Assembly (NCBI GenBank): GCA_036924285.1
Contig: JAYKYS010000005.1
Span: forward strand, 1,922,001-1,986,000
Reading direction: 5' to 3'
Source: Asterella californica
Taxonomy: Eukaryota; Streptophyta; Marchantiopsida; Marchantiales; Aytoniaceae
Length of the DNA stretch: 64,000 nt
The notes beneath the pieces were generated by a model. That model had not been told where the DNA came from. It did no database searches and saw only the letters and a list, made by a program, of their open reading frames with translations. Below, piece by piece: positions 24,031 through 35,100 of the stretch (its first letter is position 1; every line of letters starts with the position of its first letter). A program made the translations under genes and the position numbers.

Positions 24031-24405
24031 GAGAGTGCAATGAAAATGTTACCGGGAATTTTATAATTATTAGAACGACATTCCAGTATTTTTATTTCAA
24101 AATATATATTATAAATTAATATCATATATTAACTATAGACCGCATACTGGACTCTCCGGGAAGAACCCATCGAAAGGGTGTTTGTAGCGCGCGTCTAGAG
24201 ACATAATTGTGTCCTATTGAGAGTGCAATGAAAATGTTACCCGGAATTTTATAAATATAAAAGCAAATTTCCAGTATTTTTATTTCGAAATATATACTAT
24301 AAATTAATATCATATATTAACTGTAGACTGCATACTGGACTCTCCGGGAAGAACCCATAGAAAGGGTGTTTGTAGCGCGCGTCTAGAGACATAATTGTGT
24401 CCTAT
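24031..24405. repeat. 187-188-bp tandem duplication
   Basis: Units 24031-24218 and 24219-24405 are nearly identical, both starting GAGAGTGCAATGAAAATGTT and ending in ATAATTGTGTCCTAT, with scattered substitutions. The shared core CTCCGGGAAGAACCCAT resembles the middle of the double-hairpin repeat. Confidence 0.9.
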
Positions 24406-24424
24406 CCAAATTCGGTTCTTCGCA

Positions 24425-24486
24425 ATGTTTAATTTTCCCGCCGGAAATGTTAGGTGATAAATTAAGGTGATAAATTAAACACCTTG
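24425..24486. repeat. hairpin end of a diverged double-hairpin repeat
   Basis: TGTTTAATTTTCCCGCC pairs imperfectly with the following GATAAATTAAACACC, and GATAAATTAAG is duplicated within it. Placed after the duplicated units, it has the layout of the other hairpin copies. Confidence 0.5.
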
Positions 24487-24489
24487 CAA

Positions 24490-25302
24490 ATATATATATG
24501 GAATCTTCACCCATAGTACAGCGGGCCCACTTGCTTCGGGTGACGAGAAGATCCGTCAGAAACTTCGACGAAACAGCAGATAAAGTGGGCCTTACTTAGA
24601 GCTAAGTCTCCACGACAGGTCAGTACTATCTGAATGCCGATAGTCAGCAGTCGGGCGGTGCATGCCATTTTCCTTCGAAGAGCACGAAGATGGAGAAGCT
24701 CCATGCTCTTCTCGGTGCTGCTCATTGCGGTCGAGCAGTCTGGGACACATTCTAATTTGTACTTGGCCGAAGTTGAGGTGAGTTGTGGTTGAGTCACGGC
24801 TGGAATATACATAATGCGTATGGAGCTTCCCACGCATAAAGGAGAGGTTGCAATTATCTCAGTGGCTTCAGACAATCTACTAGCACCTGCTGTTGAGTTA
24901 CACCCAACACCTGCGGCAGACATCCCTCATCTCAGCGTGAGACTGAGGTAAAAATTTGTCAATGATGCCCTAAAGCTCCTTCCACGTAGAAAGGTGTTGT
25001 TTGTCCGTGAGGCAGCTGTTACCACTGCCAGTGTTGTCTTGCGCCATCAGTTTATACGAATTCGACATCCCTCGCAGCCTAGGAAGGACTAAATCTTGCC
25101 ACGGCCCAGCACATAAACGGCAGATCTGGTCGATTGAATTGGTGCTTATCAATACAACCGGTCGTCAAGACTTTTCTCTTGATGCAACTGAAAAAGAGTC
25201 TCTGGCTTGAAAAGCGTTGTGCTGCGGTGAGAAGAAGCAGATTCGCTGCAACTGAGCTCTTCGTATAGCACGTAGCATATGCTTAAGATTTATATATTTC
25301 GC
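24490..25302. other. no gene seen; 3' flank of the PAP12-like gene
   Basis: This stretch lies downstream of the stop codon at 25303. It is GC-richer than the sequence to its left and has a 138-codon open frame (24507-24923, minus) with no motif I know. It may include 3' UTR or an unrecognised gene end. Confidence 0.35.
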
Positions 25303-28300
25303 CTATGGTCCTCGAACATGCACAAACATACTACCTTTGTTACCCCGGCTGATTTTGAGCTTACTGTCCAAGTATCTGCATCAAGGGAAAAAACGCCCGA
25401 GGGTTATGTCTCTAAATTACAGGTGGTTCAGTGACATCCACAGAAAAGTTAGACGCAGATACTTTGCCAACCAAATGTTAAGCTAAGGGACACCTTCTCC
25501 ATCTGGCAGACAGGAATGCACTAAAATGGTCGCCCACAATTGGAATCTGAATATGAGCCACGTCGTAACCAAAACTGGAAAGCAGTGTAACGCTATGTGC
25601 GTCAAAAGCAGCAATGCGAAAGAGAAGGGGTTGGAGCGCACAGTATATCTACGTAGCCTTCTCCAGTGATACCGACTGGTATACGGAGAGGTCCCAACTC
25701 CAAAGATGCACCTTTAATGTTCACATCTTGTCGTTCTTCTGAAGTAGGCCTGTACATCAAGAGCACGAGACATTCGAACTCATGCGGTGCTTTGGGAGCT
25801 TGTGAGTGAGTATGCCGTTCAAGTTGAGAGCGTTGATAATCGAAGAATGTCGCAGACAAAGACTTCAGAAGTGTGTAAGAGCAAGGGTATAAAACTTACA
25901 CAACACTGGCTCCTGCCCTTAAACTGAGACCGGGTAAGAATTCCACCAAGTTCTCGAGTCTTTCGCCGTCGTAATATATCTTCAACCGAGACGCGCTAAC
26001 GTTAGAGAGTCCTTGTGCTTCTCCTTTCCGGAGCGCAGGAGGAAGCAAGAACGAAAATACTCGTACTTGCTCCTTTCCTGAACCAAAAAGATACCAACAC
26101 TGATCCTCGTGAAATCAAGAGCTTAACTGAAATAATGTAGAAAACTTACCTGCCAGTTTTTAAGCCTGGCAGAGGATTTTTGTATCCAATTTGCGTTTTC
26201 TGCCTGTAACAGAAGTTTGTGTAGTGTTAAGACTCGACGTGAAATCTGTCAGCAGTTCACTCGTCATGAAGTTTGACTTTAAGGCGCTGGTGGTGTACGT
26301 TTCGAGGTAAATTTATACCTGAGAGCTCCAAAGTAATCGCCACTGACCTATTAAACCACTCAACTCCGCGGGATTCCGGGATGGATTGGTGTAGACGAGT
26401 TTTTCTACGGCCTGTAAACAAGGTACAAGAAACTGTCAACTTTAAACTTTGAGGCAGATAGATGGATCAAAGCTTGCAACGCGGGTTGTACCCAGACCTC
26501 ATACTCCACAAGCTCATGTCTTGCATTTTACCAAAAGATTGCAACTACATGATAATTTCAAGCTGCTACTGGGTTCGAAGTCTACAGAAGCGCATATGGA
26601 TGGTGTAACCATTAGATGCTAGAACCTTTTCAACATCAGTCCCCGTTGCTATAGCCTGAAGAAGTTCCTGACGGGGATCCAGCTTTTTCTGGAGAATAAA
26701 TGTGGACCCCTGCACTCCTTATCCACAGACAGAACGCTGTGAGTTACCGGCAGGCTCATCGATGCGGATTCCAGTGTGCATGCCTAAAGAAGCTTCCTAT
26801 GTGAAGATTTAAGGGTTGCAGAAAGTGAACGAAGTAAGAATGCGTACTTTGTTGCCTTTCGATATCCTTATCTTTCCCGATGGAGATAGGTATGTAGTAT
26901 CCAACCATCCTTTGGCTTCATCTCCAAGAAGCTTGAATGGCACCGGGTACGGCACCTTGAACGGTAGAAATTTAAAATCAAAGGCAGCTTTGTCGAAGCC
27001 AAAAAGTATTCGCTTTCCACTCTCCCTGGATGCAGCTGCCTGCCAACTCCAAGCAGAGGAAATCAGGCTTCGATAATGCAGACAAGAAGCCACTAGTGCG
27101 AGGCAAATCAGATTAGTTAGTATTCTCATCAGTGATTCTTCTGCTATCAGTCACCTTCATCGTAACTTCATACAATTGTCCAAGGAGAAGAAATCTAGAA
27201 TCGAAGATTTTCGCGCAGACTCTGCCTTGTGGCTATCATTCGACAGAGCCTAATCAAAACAGATGCTGGAGCTCTGATCAAGTTCCTTACAAGCACCTGG
27301 TCAAGAGAGCACGAAACTTCTACATCAAGAAACTCCTGAACTCAGGTACAGCATACGAACTGAGTACAACACTTGGCATCATTCTTCAAGGTTCGATACA
27401 CTGGAATTCACTGGAATCAGGAAAACGTTGTCTCACCTCAACTTTCAACTCCCCAATAGATTCTGAGGCCCGAACTATGTTGCTTACTCGAGGATCCGCC
27501 GTGTCACTCAGGGCGATTTCCTGGAAGACAGTAAATGCATCCACACCTACAAATGTCCGCTGCTCGCACAATCATGTTCAACCAGAAAGTGGTTTTCAGT
27601 ATAATCCATTATAGTCTTTGTGCCATAGCCTTGACCTTCGAATTGACAGTATTTCCTTTCGAAAGAACTTTCCACGGTGGTACGAACCTGAATCGGTGAT
27701 GCAGTTCCAGGCCTTGTGGTGAACATGAGCTGCCAACGCCCTTCAATTAGTGGTGAAAATGTCTGCTCCAGAAGATCCAACAACAATTGCACTGGGTGAT
27801 GGAATGATCGCATCCAGAAAGACAAGTTCTAGAGTTATTCTTATGTCGCAATATTGTAATACTGTTGCATAGACTCACAATCAGCTGCCAGGACGAGGTC
27901 CAAAACGGGTTAGCAACGAAAAATCTCGAAGAGCTCACGATGAGGAACCTGTTTTACAAATTTGCGGGTTAAAGAACAGAATTTGTATTCTAGATGCCCA
28001 GGCCTTTCCAGTACGACCAAGGACTTCAAACTGCCAGTCATTCTTGTCACAATGCCCACATGATAAATCAACAGGTACGTTTTGAGGTCTTACTGGATCT
28101 TGCACGCCACGGACTTCTTCCAGAGCTTCAACAGCTTGGCGAACTGCCTGTACGTAACGTCAACAAAGGCGAACTTCAGACACCCCATGTAGTCCGCTTC
28201 ATTCTCAAGGTAATTGTCAAAAGTAACTAGCAATTCAAAATGCCTTTCACAGAGGTGTTTCAGGATCATCCAAAACAATAGACAACAGACACTCCAAGTT

Positions 28301-28805
28301 CTTCTAATGATAGCAGTATGCTTGCTGCCACTCTCTTCTCGTTTGCACTGCAGAATTTGAACTGAACCGTTCATGCCCAAAGAATGGCGGTTGAATTAAG
28401 TTATGCGCGGACAAAATATTCGTCAACTTCTACGTGAAGGTGTCCTTGTGAGGCGGAGAGCGATCATACTTCCAGCTGCTGAGGGGAAGCAACACGTCCT
28501 CGACCTTGAATCCCCAACAAGGCTTCAATCAGAGCCTGTTCTTCTTTGCTCTGAGCTATGTCCTGAACGGCAGAGCTTACCGACGCAGCACATTTCACAG
28601 TCCTGTTCGTAGTAGACGCAAATCTATATCGATTCTCATTCTTCTTCACAGCTCTACGGCAAATCTGACCCCTGTTAGAGCTGTGAACATCACACAGAAT
28701 GATTCTTTCACCGGCACGCACGGCACTGGAAGCAGAACTGCGACCTCGCCATCTGCCACTTGTGCCCAGAAATGAAGGTCCCAAGGCCTGCAATGCCACT
28801 ACCAT
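25303..28805 (-). CDS. PAP12: plastid-lipid-associated protein / fibrillin, PAP12-like
   Basis: Fibrillins bind plastid lipid bodies and thylakoid membranes. I assembled eleven exons on the minus strand: 28805-28470, 28147-28094, 27828-27688, 27559-27437, 27039-26848, 26709-26626, 26411-26319, 26203-26150, 25979-25900, 25749-25642, 25375-25303. All use GT-AG, the phases agree and the sum is 1338 nt (445 residues plus stop). Exon 1 starts MVVALQALG and is Ser/Arg-rich, as a chloroplast transit peptide. Diagnostic stretches are ALLGIQGRGR (exon 1), IEGRWQLMFTTRPGTASP (exon 3), RTFVGVDAFTVFQE (exon 4), FLPFKVPYPVPFKLLGDEAK (exon 5), LIGQWRLLWSSQ (exon 7), GASLELGPLRIPVG (exon 10) and KISRGNKGSMFVHVR at the end. 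The two lipocalin-like PAP repeats make this the PAP12/FBN10 subgroup. The left border of exon 3 is the least certain. Confidence 0.92.
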
Positions 28806-30487
28806 TTTCACCGAGCTTTCGGCCCTCACCCACACTTCCCTTACACACTTGTTTTGATGTAGTCCCAACCTTCCATCCGAAAGTGATCATATCACCCCTC
28901 GAACCAACTTTTTCCTTCCCTACTAAGCACTACAACACTCTCCAGACGTTGCGTCTTGCGTCGATACTGCAGGTGAGGCTATGATTGGCAGTCGAACTTG
29001 GGCGTGATAATTTGCGGCTAGGAATAGTGCATCGCCATCCAGTACGACACATCAGAACCTTGCGGGTCCCATGCAAACAACAACGAGGAGGAACAAGAAA
29101 AGTCGTTGTTCGTAAGAGCGAGGTCACTCACTCCGAGTAACCTGCGTCCGCGGGAACTGCTCTGGACCGTGTGAGTCCTTGGCTGCTTCGTGGCCACAAA
29201 ATCACTCACTTTGCAGTGCTGTTTCTCAGTATGCGCACCTGTATAAAGTGGTAAACAACTGACAAAAAAGAACTTAGTCAGTCCAGACCAAAAGGATCCA
29301 TTACCCAAACACCCAAATCCTCAAGTCTTTTACTTGAGAAACAGATATATCGTACCAAAGCGTCGTGTCAGTTTTGCCAGTACTGTATGTCGTTCGCGCC
29401 ATCGACGCTTTTCCCCATTTCAATCTCGGGCAGGTATCGTTCGATAGTTTAACTCTTTCCCAAGAGTGAACTAAGTTCAGCTAAGTGGACACAACAGGTT
29501 TAACGACCTTCCGGAATAGACTTCTTTTTCATTTTCGGGTTATCAACAAGATGCCATTGCAAAGATCAAAACTCATCATAATTCCACGCTCCGGAATACC
29601 GAATGCGTATACGGCCATATTTTAGACGGGCGCGCGGCCAGAGACAATTCTGGAACTGAAAACAAATTATGTAATCTTCATGATTGCATCAGACTTCGGT
29701 CCCGGTAATGTTATAGAATAGTACTACTGTAGGCTCTGAAGCTCTGCAGAGTCCGTCCGTCAGCACTGTCCTTGAGGTCTGCGTTGCCCAATCATGTAGC
29801 AGACAGGTATATTCGCCTACAAACTGAAGGGAATTGGAGAAGGACCAAGGTCATGGTCTGCGAGACTAACCTGATTGGACTTCTGATCACATCTGTGGTT
29901 GTTTCAGTCGGGGTGACAACAACGGCTTCCGGATGTGCTTTCATCCCAACTTCCTTATCGAAACTTAGATGAGAACATTCGAGATGGATGTGTTGGTTCA
30001 GTTGATAATTTGTCTTAAAGAATAGAGTAATTCACACATGCGATCTGGAGAGAAGGATCACTGCCGGGAGAAGCAGAATACACAAAATGCATTTTCAGAC
30101 AAGTAAGAAATTTTCTTTTGGCATTTCCACTTTTTCCAACCGTCTTGAGAACGCAAGATTGGACTCCCTGGAATCCTAGTGTCACATCAAGGTCGACCAT
30201 GTCCCTAACGTCCGTCGACAACTGGATCCATGAATTTCGATGTCCTGTAAGCTGTGCAGTCACGCCAAAATGGTGATACACTAACCTAGTATCAGGAAGA
30301 TACGTGAGGGGTGCCCAGCACGAACACGTTCCACTTCTTTTAGCACTATAGGCTCTGCACCGTTCTTATATATGAGGCTCTGGACATTGATAGCTGCAAT
30401 CTTCTTCTGGACTGATGTGGACTTGAAGCTTGCAAGACTCTAGGTCTCACCTGAATGATTATTATGAAGCAAAACTATGAGATGATT
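28806..30487. other. intergenic; one coding-like minus-strand block
   Basis: This stretch separates the PAP12-like start from the uL23m stop. The minus strand has a smooth open block at 30440-30293 (VQKKIAAINVQSLIYKNG and onward) ending at a possible donor GTTAGT, and another open block at 30281-30015. Their phases do not join simply, and I do not recognise the product. They could be exons of a small gene or 3' UTR. Confidence 0.35.
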
Positions 30488-31385
30488 CTATTCACTCTTC
30501 GCAGCTGCCTGTGGTGACTGAAAATTGTCGACAGCATTCAACGGGAACACGTCCGCCGGCAGTGTTACTGGATTCTTCAGGACAACGTACGCCTTCTTGT
30601 AATCAGGCCTTCTGATGTACTTCTTTGACTTCCTGCTTACTTTCTTCTTCCCCTCCATGTTGAGGGTGTGAACCTTTTCTACCTCCAGTCCATAGACTGA
30701 CTCCAGAATTCTCTTGATCTCAATCTGCAAGTAATAGCCAAAAGGAACAAGGCGGCCACGTTTAGAGTCCAAAAATGATTTTTCATCGGCCGTGCATTCC
30801 AGCGCTTTAGCATCAACTTCTAAAGCTTATCTCTGCCGAGATGATTCGAAAACTCGGCCCAAATTTTAAGATCACATAAAGTGCCTGATATCCTAGTGTT
30901 GCTCCGGATGACAGATCTCTCACAGACGAATTTACTGCACACCAAATACACGGAACGCTTACATCTCATCACGACGGGTGCACTGTCGTAGAGTAATCTG
31001 TCGCTGTAGTACACACAAACACAAAGAACTGTAACGATCGAGCTCATGCGTTGAGCTCGCCCGACCACTAGACTAAGTATCTTGCCACCACGGTTATCAT
31101 TCTAGCTCTGGCGCTTTATCTAATTACAATGAGGATCACTCGAAATTCATCACATCTTTCATCAATGACTCATCTCCTAGTATAGAACAAACCGCTTACC
31201 GACTACCCATTCCGCTGGACGAAAACAAGGACAGGGTTCACCGTGCGCACTCATACCTTCGATGCGCTAGGAACAGTCTTGAACGCAACCTCCTTAATAT
31301 TCTCTCGTTGATTTGGCATCAGCAACTTCAACGGGAGATTCGCAAAATGTATCACTCTCCCTAACTTCTTCGCGACCGATGCCAT
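30488..31385 (-). CDS. mitochondrial large-subunit ribosomal protein uL23m
   Basis: Exon 1 is 31385-31257 (43 codons, start MASVAKKLGRVIHFANLP) and ends at a GTATGA donor. Exon 2 is 30724-30488, after CAG, and ends at TAG; both are phase 0, giving 121 residues. Diagnostic are NLPLKLLMP and KTVPSASK in exon 1, and EIKRILESVYGLEVEKVHTL followed by MEGKKK and DYKKAYVVLKNP in exon 2. This is the uL23 fold: the helix IKRILE and strand VEKVHTLN that contact 23S rRNA near the tunnel exit, then the basic loop and final strand. Plant mitochondrial L23 has this same order. The bacterial-type YKKAY strand excludes cytosolic eL23. It is divergent to DPH2, with starts 724 bp apart. Confidence 0.9.
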
Positions 31386-32109
31386 CTTCCCTTCCGGTAG
31401 AGTCTTAAACCCTCGAAAGTTCTTACACCAGGCAGGACAGGCAACGGAATATCTATCGATAAATCGAGCGGTCCCCTAAAGACCCTTGCCTTTCTTTCTC
31501 TTTTCGCCCTAACGAAGGACGCTTGCTTCTTGAGCTTGCTCAAAGAGCCCCGCGAGCAACTATCCCTGTAGAAGAACGTACTCAATAGAGGAACGGGAGG
31601 CCTGTACTGTAAAGCTCTTTACAAGAACAAAAGTGACAATGCGATTTGTACTCTTGTCAATTTTGTTCTTGTAAAGAGCCCGTGGCATGAGACGGAGTTC
31701 TGAGGGTTTTAGAAAGCCGTGAGCTGAAAGCGTAGGAGCGGACAGGCAGATAGCTGCTCAGCACAGCATATCCCATGCTGTAATATTGTACTTTGTCAGC
31801 TATTTAAGCAGGAAAGAAGAAGATTTGACTCGAGGACGAAGCTGTGGATACTCTGTTAGCAGAGTCTCAATCTTTCCAGCGGGTCCGGACTTTAAAATCT
31901 GGAAAGAGATGGCGGAGGGGCATCGTTATAGGAAGGTGGTGTGAAGGGATGGAATCCTTTTTCATGGACGTGAATTGTTGCTGTGGTTGCTTTAGATCAC
32001 AGGCTCCAGCAAATGGGCCACAACGTGGAAGGCTCTGGATCAGAGACATGTAATCGTAGAGGGAGAGGACGAAAGGCAGAAGAACTATCCATCAAACAGG
32101 AGGGGAGTG
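31386..32109. promoter_or_regulatory. intergenic region between divergent uL23m and DPH2 starts
   Basis: The two start codons point away from each other across 724 bp, so this stretch should hold both promoters and 5' UTRs. I see no clear TATA box. A plus-strand open frame (31844-32053) looks incidental. A large hairpin (31614-31679) sits in the middle. Confidence 0.5.
31614..31679. repeat. 19-bp perfect hairpin with an inner 6-bp stem
   Basis: GCTCTTTACAAGAACAAAA at 31614-31632 is exactly reverse-complemented at 31661-31679. Inside, after one mismatch, TGACAA pairs with TTGTCA around a 14-base loop. It lies between the divergent uL23m and DPH2 genes. Confidence 0.9.
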
Positions 32110-35100
32110 ATGGACCAGAAGGTGTTCTTGGAGCAGTTTGATATCGCCGGTACGGCTGCGTTCATTGTTTGCAACCGCTTCCAGCGCGTTGCGCTTCAGG
32201 TACATTCCTCTTCTGCGTTTTTGGCCTTGTTGCGCCCCGTTAATTTTATTCAGATGACGCATGATAATCCGTAATTGGTGTATCCTAGGTGCGGAGACAT
32301 ATAATTGCTTCATAAACACGATTTGATCTAAGAGCTTCTTAAAGGTAACGCAATTTTGATCTAAGACTTGGAATGCACTTTATGTTTGGTGCGTCCCGTG
32401 GGAAGCCTGGCATCGTGAGCTGAGAAGGTCCTAAGTAGTATACGGACTCCAGGATATGAAGAGAGAGGGATCTAAAGCTGAAATCTGGCTTTAATTATTG
32501 CTGCCTCTGAATTGCCATTCTTGAATACACGACATTTGGTGCCAGTACAGAGAAGTCTTTGAGATGCTGGATGAATCCAGAGCTGACAAGTGCTAACTGA
32601 AAGCCTCACGTTAATCTGATGAAGCACTTCTTGTCATCGCATAAGCGAGGATGCAACCTGCTCTTCTAGACTTCTGCTTCCGTTTGTCCTACAAATGGAG
32701 GCCAGCCAAGTTCAGAATTGCTGCTGATGCAGAGGATATTTACTCGATGATTGCAGTTTCCGGATGCGCTACTTAGGCACAGTGTAGCAGTAGCGGTAGC
32801 TCTAACGAAAGAGCTCGGAAAGCAACGCAACTTAAAATTTCCAGAGGAATCAGAGAATGCTCCAGCCAAGCTCTTTGTAATGGCAGATACCACCTTTGGG
32901 AGTTGTTGTGCCGACGAAGTTGCTGCTATGCACGCTGATGCGCAGTGTATTGTACACTACGGCAACGCTTGCCTGAGCAAGTGAGAGTTCCTCCCATTAG
33001 AACTGGGAGTTAAGGGATTTTTGTAAATTGTACATTCACTTGAATGCTTGGACAGATACGGTTGAACGGCGTAAAATTAGTATTCTGACGTCTTTTGTCG
33101 AATGGGACAGGACATCGAGGCTACCGGTGTGGTTTGTCTTCGGGAGGGCAGCTTTGGATGTGGATGACTGTACAACTCTACTTGTAGACTATGCATCGGC
33201 TATATCAAAGCCTCTATTGGTACTTCGTTTTTTCAACGATACTTTGGTGTTTTCTTACAAGTGTATAACTAATTTGAAGTGATCTTCAGGTTCAGGAGCT
33301 ACAGTGCTTTTGCGTCACCCGGGTATGAAGAAAGCTCGATAGTGTTGAAAGCTCTTTCTTGACATTCCATGCTGCCTTAAATGTGCAGGTAATGTTTGGG
33401 CTCCAGTACTCCCATGAAATTCCCAACATTCAACAACGTTTAAGTACTGTTCAAGACAGAAAGTTGAATGTCACTTTTGCAGACATCCCCTCGCAGTGCA
33501 TGAAGCCTTCTTTAAGCACCGATAAACGCGAGAACGGTGATGCAAATTCAGTGTCCTGTCCAAAGGGGCCTGAAGCGGGGAGGGTTGACGCCGAGGGCGA
33601 GGAGGAAGTAGCAAGTACTTGCAGCGGTTGTGATAGTAACTTGAGAGATAGTCATTCCATTACAGCAGTGGAAGTTTCAAGCTTCACCGGGCAATCAGTT
33701 GTCTGTGAGAACACCGTATCTACATCTGGAAGCTCGCATTACACGCTAGGAGGACTCAGATGGACAGTGGAAAAAGGCACGACCATGGAGGACTATGGCA
33801 TACTCTGGATTGGGGATGATTGTCCAGGGTTAACAAATGCAGCACTGGTCTTTAATACCTCAACTGTAGGTATTGTACTCTATGTAGGGACCTAGCTTGA
33901 TATGTAAGGTTTTATGACGTTTAAGACCCCTTGGAAGTTGCTCGTTCATGTGGGAAGAAGAATCTTACTTTTCTTGTTTTTTCTGCAGGTTGTCAGATAC
34001 GATTGTTTCGACAGAAGACTGGTGACGGATGTAGCAAATCAGTCCAAAGTTTTGAAACGAAGGTATGTAATCTTACTTTCACTTATAGAGTTCAAGTTCA
34101 AGAGCAGACCTGGTCAAGAAAATTGTTGTGCAGACTGGCCAGGAAAAATGTGAAGATGGGTTTGTTTGCATTTACTTTACTCGTGACACTTTGCGCGGAG
34201 CACGAGAAGGTTTGAAAAGCTCAAAGAAATTGAACCATTTTAATGATCATATTTTCAGTCACGTTGAGAGTGCGGCAGACGTTGCCTCCAAGTAGTTACT
34301 TCGAAGGTTAAGCCAATTGCAAGCTATTAAGCCTTGAATCTGTGGGTCAACTTTGTGGAGTCTTTTGGAGGGCAGCCTATGTAAGAAGGCTCTAGGATCA
34401 CTTATGCTAGTCATTCATAACCACATGGGCTTCTCTGCTGCTTTCGTTTCACAAGCAGTTTGAAAGCTTAGCACCGCTTTGCGGTTCCTTTCAGATGTAA
34501 TCCGTTGATTGTCATCAAGACAGGTACTACTGTGTGGAGCGAGCAAAGGACGCAAACGTGGTGGGTATAGTTGTCGGTACCCTCGGCGTTGGTAAGTTTT
34601 TCCGCTTGTTGCTAAGTAAGCTATGTTCTGACCTGAATTGTAGGATTCATGATATACACATAGAATGCATTCTTTGCACTGTGGCTACTGCACAACATGT
34701 ACAGTTGTTCGTTGGACTTACTTCTTTCTGGTTCGGTTCCCACGATACGATGGACCATTGTTCACGGTTAGGCGTGGAGTTAATTAACATCTTATTCTGA
34801 AATCTTGGGTTTTCAGTATTTTGGTTTATGCTTGAGTGATCTGCTTTTCGTCCGAATTTACGAAGAAATCTATGGTTGTACCTCTTGTTTTGGTCTTTGA
34901 AAATCTTTCGGTATGATTTTATGGAAGTTACCTGAGTTTTTTATTGGAAACATATGGACTCTGCGAAACATGTCGGAGTTTCCGACCTATTTTGTCCCTG
35001 ACGAGAGTTTACCCTGAAGAACCTGGCTTCAAGACCTACCTTAGAGGTACCCCTACTTTAGGTAGTGGGCTGACGTGAAGTTTTGGATACCAGGAAGAAT

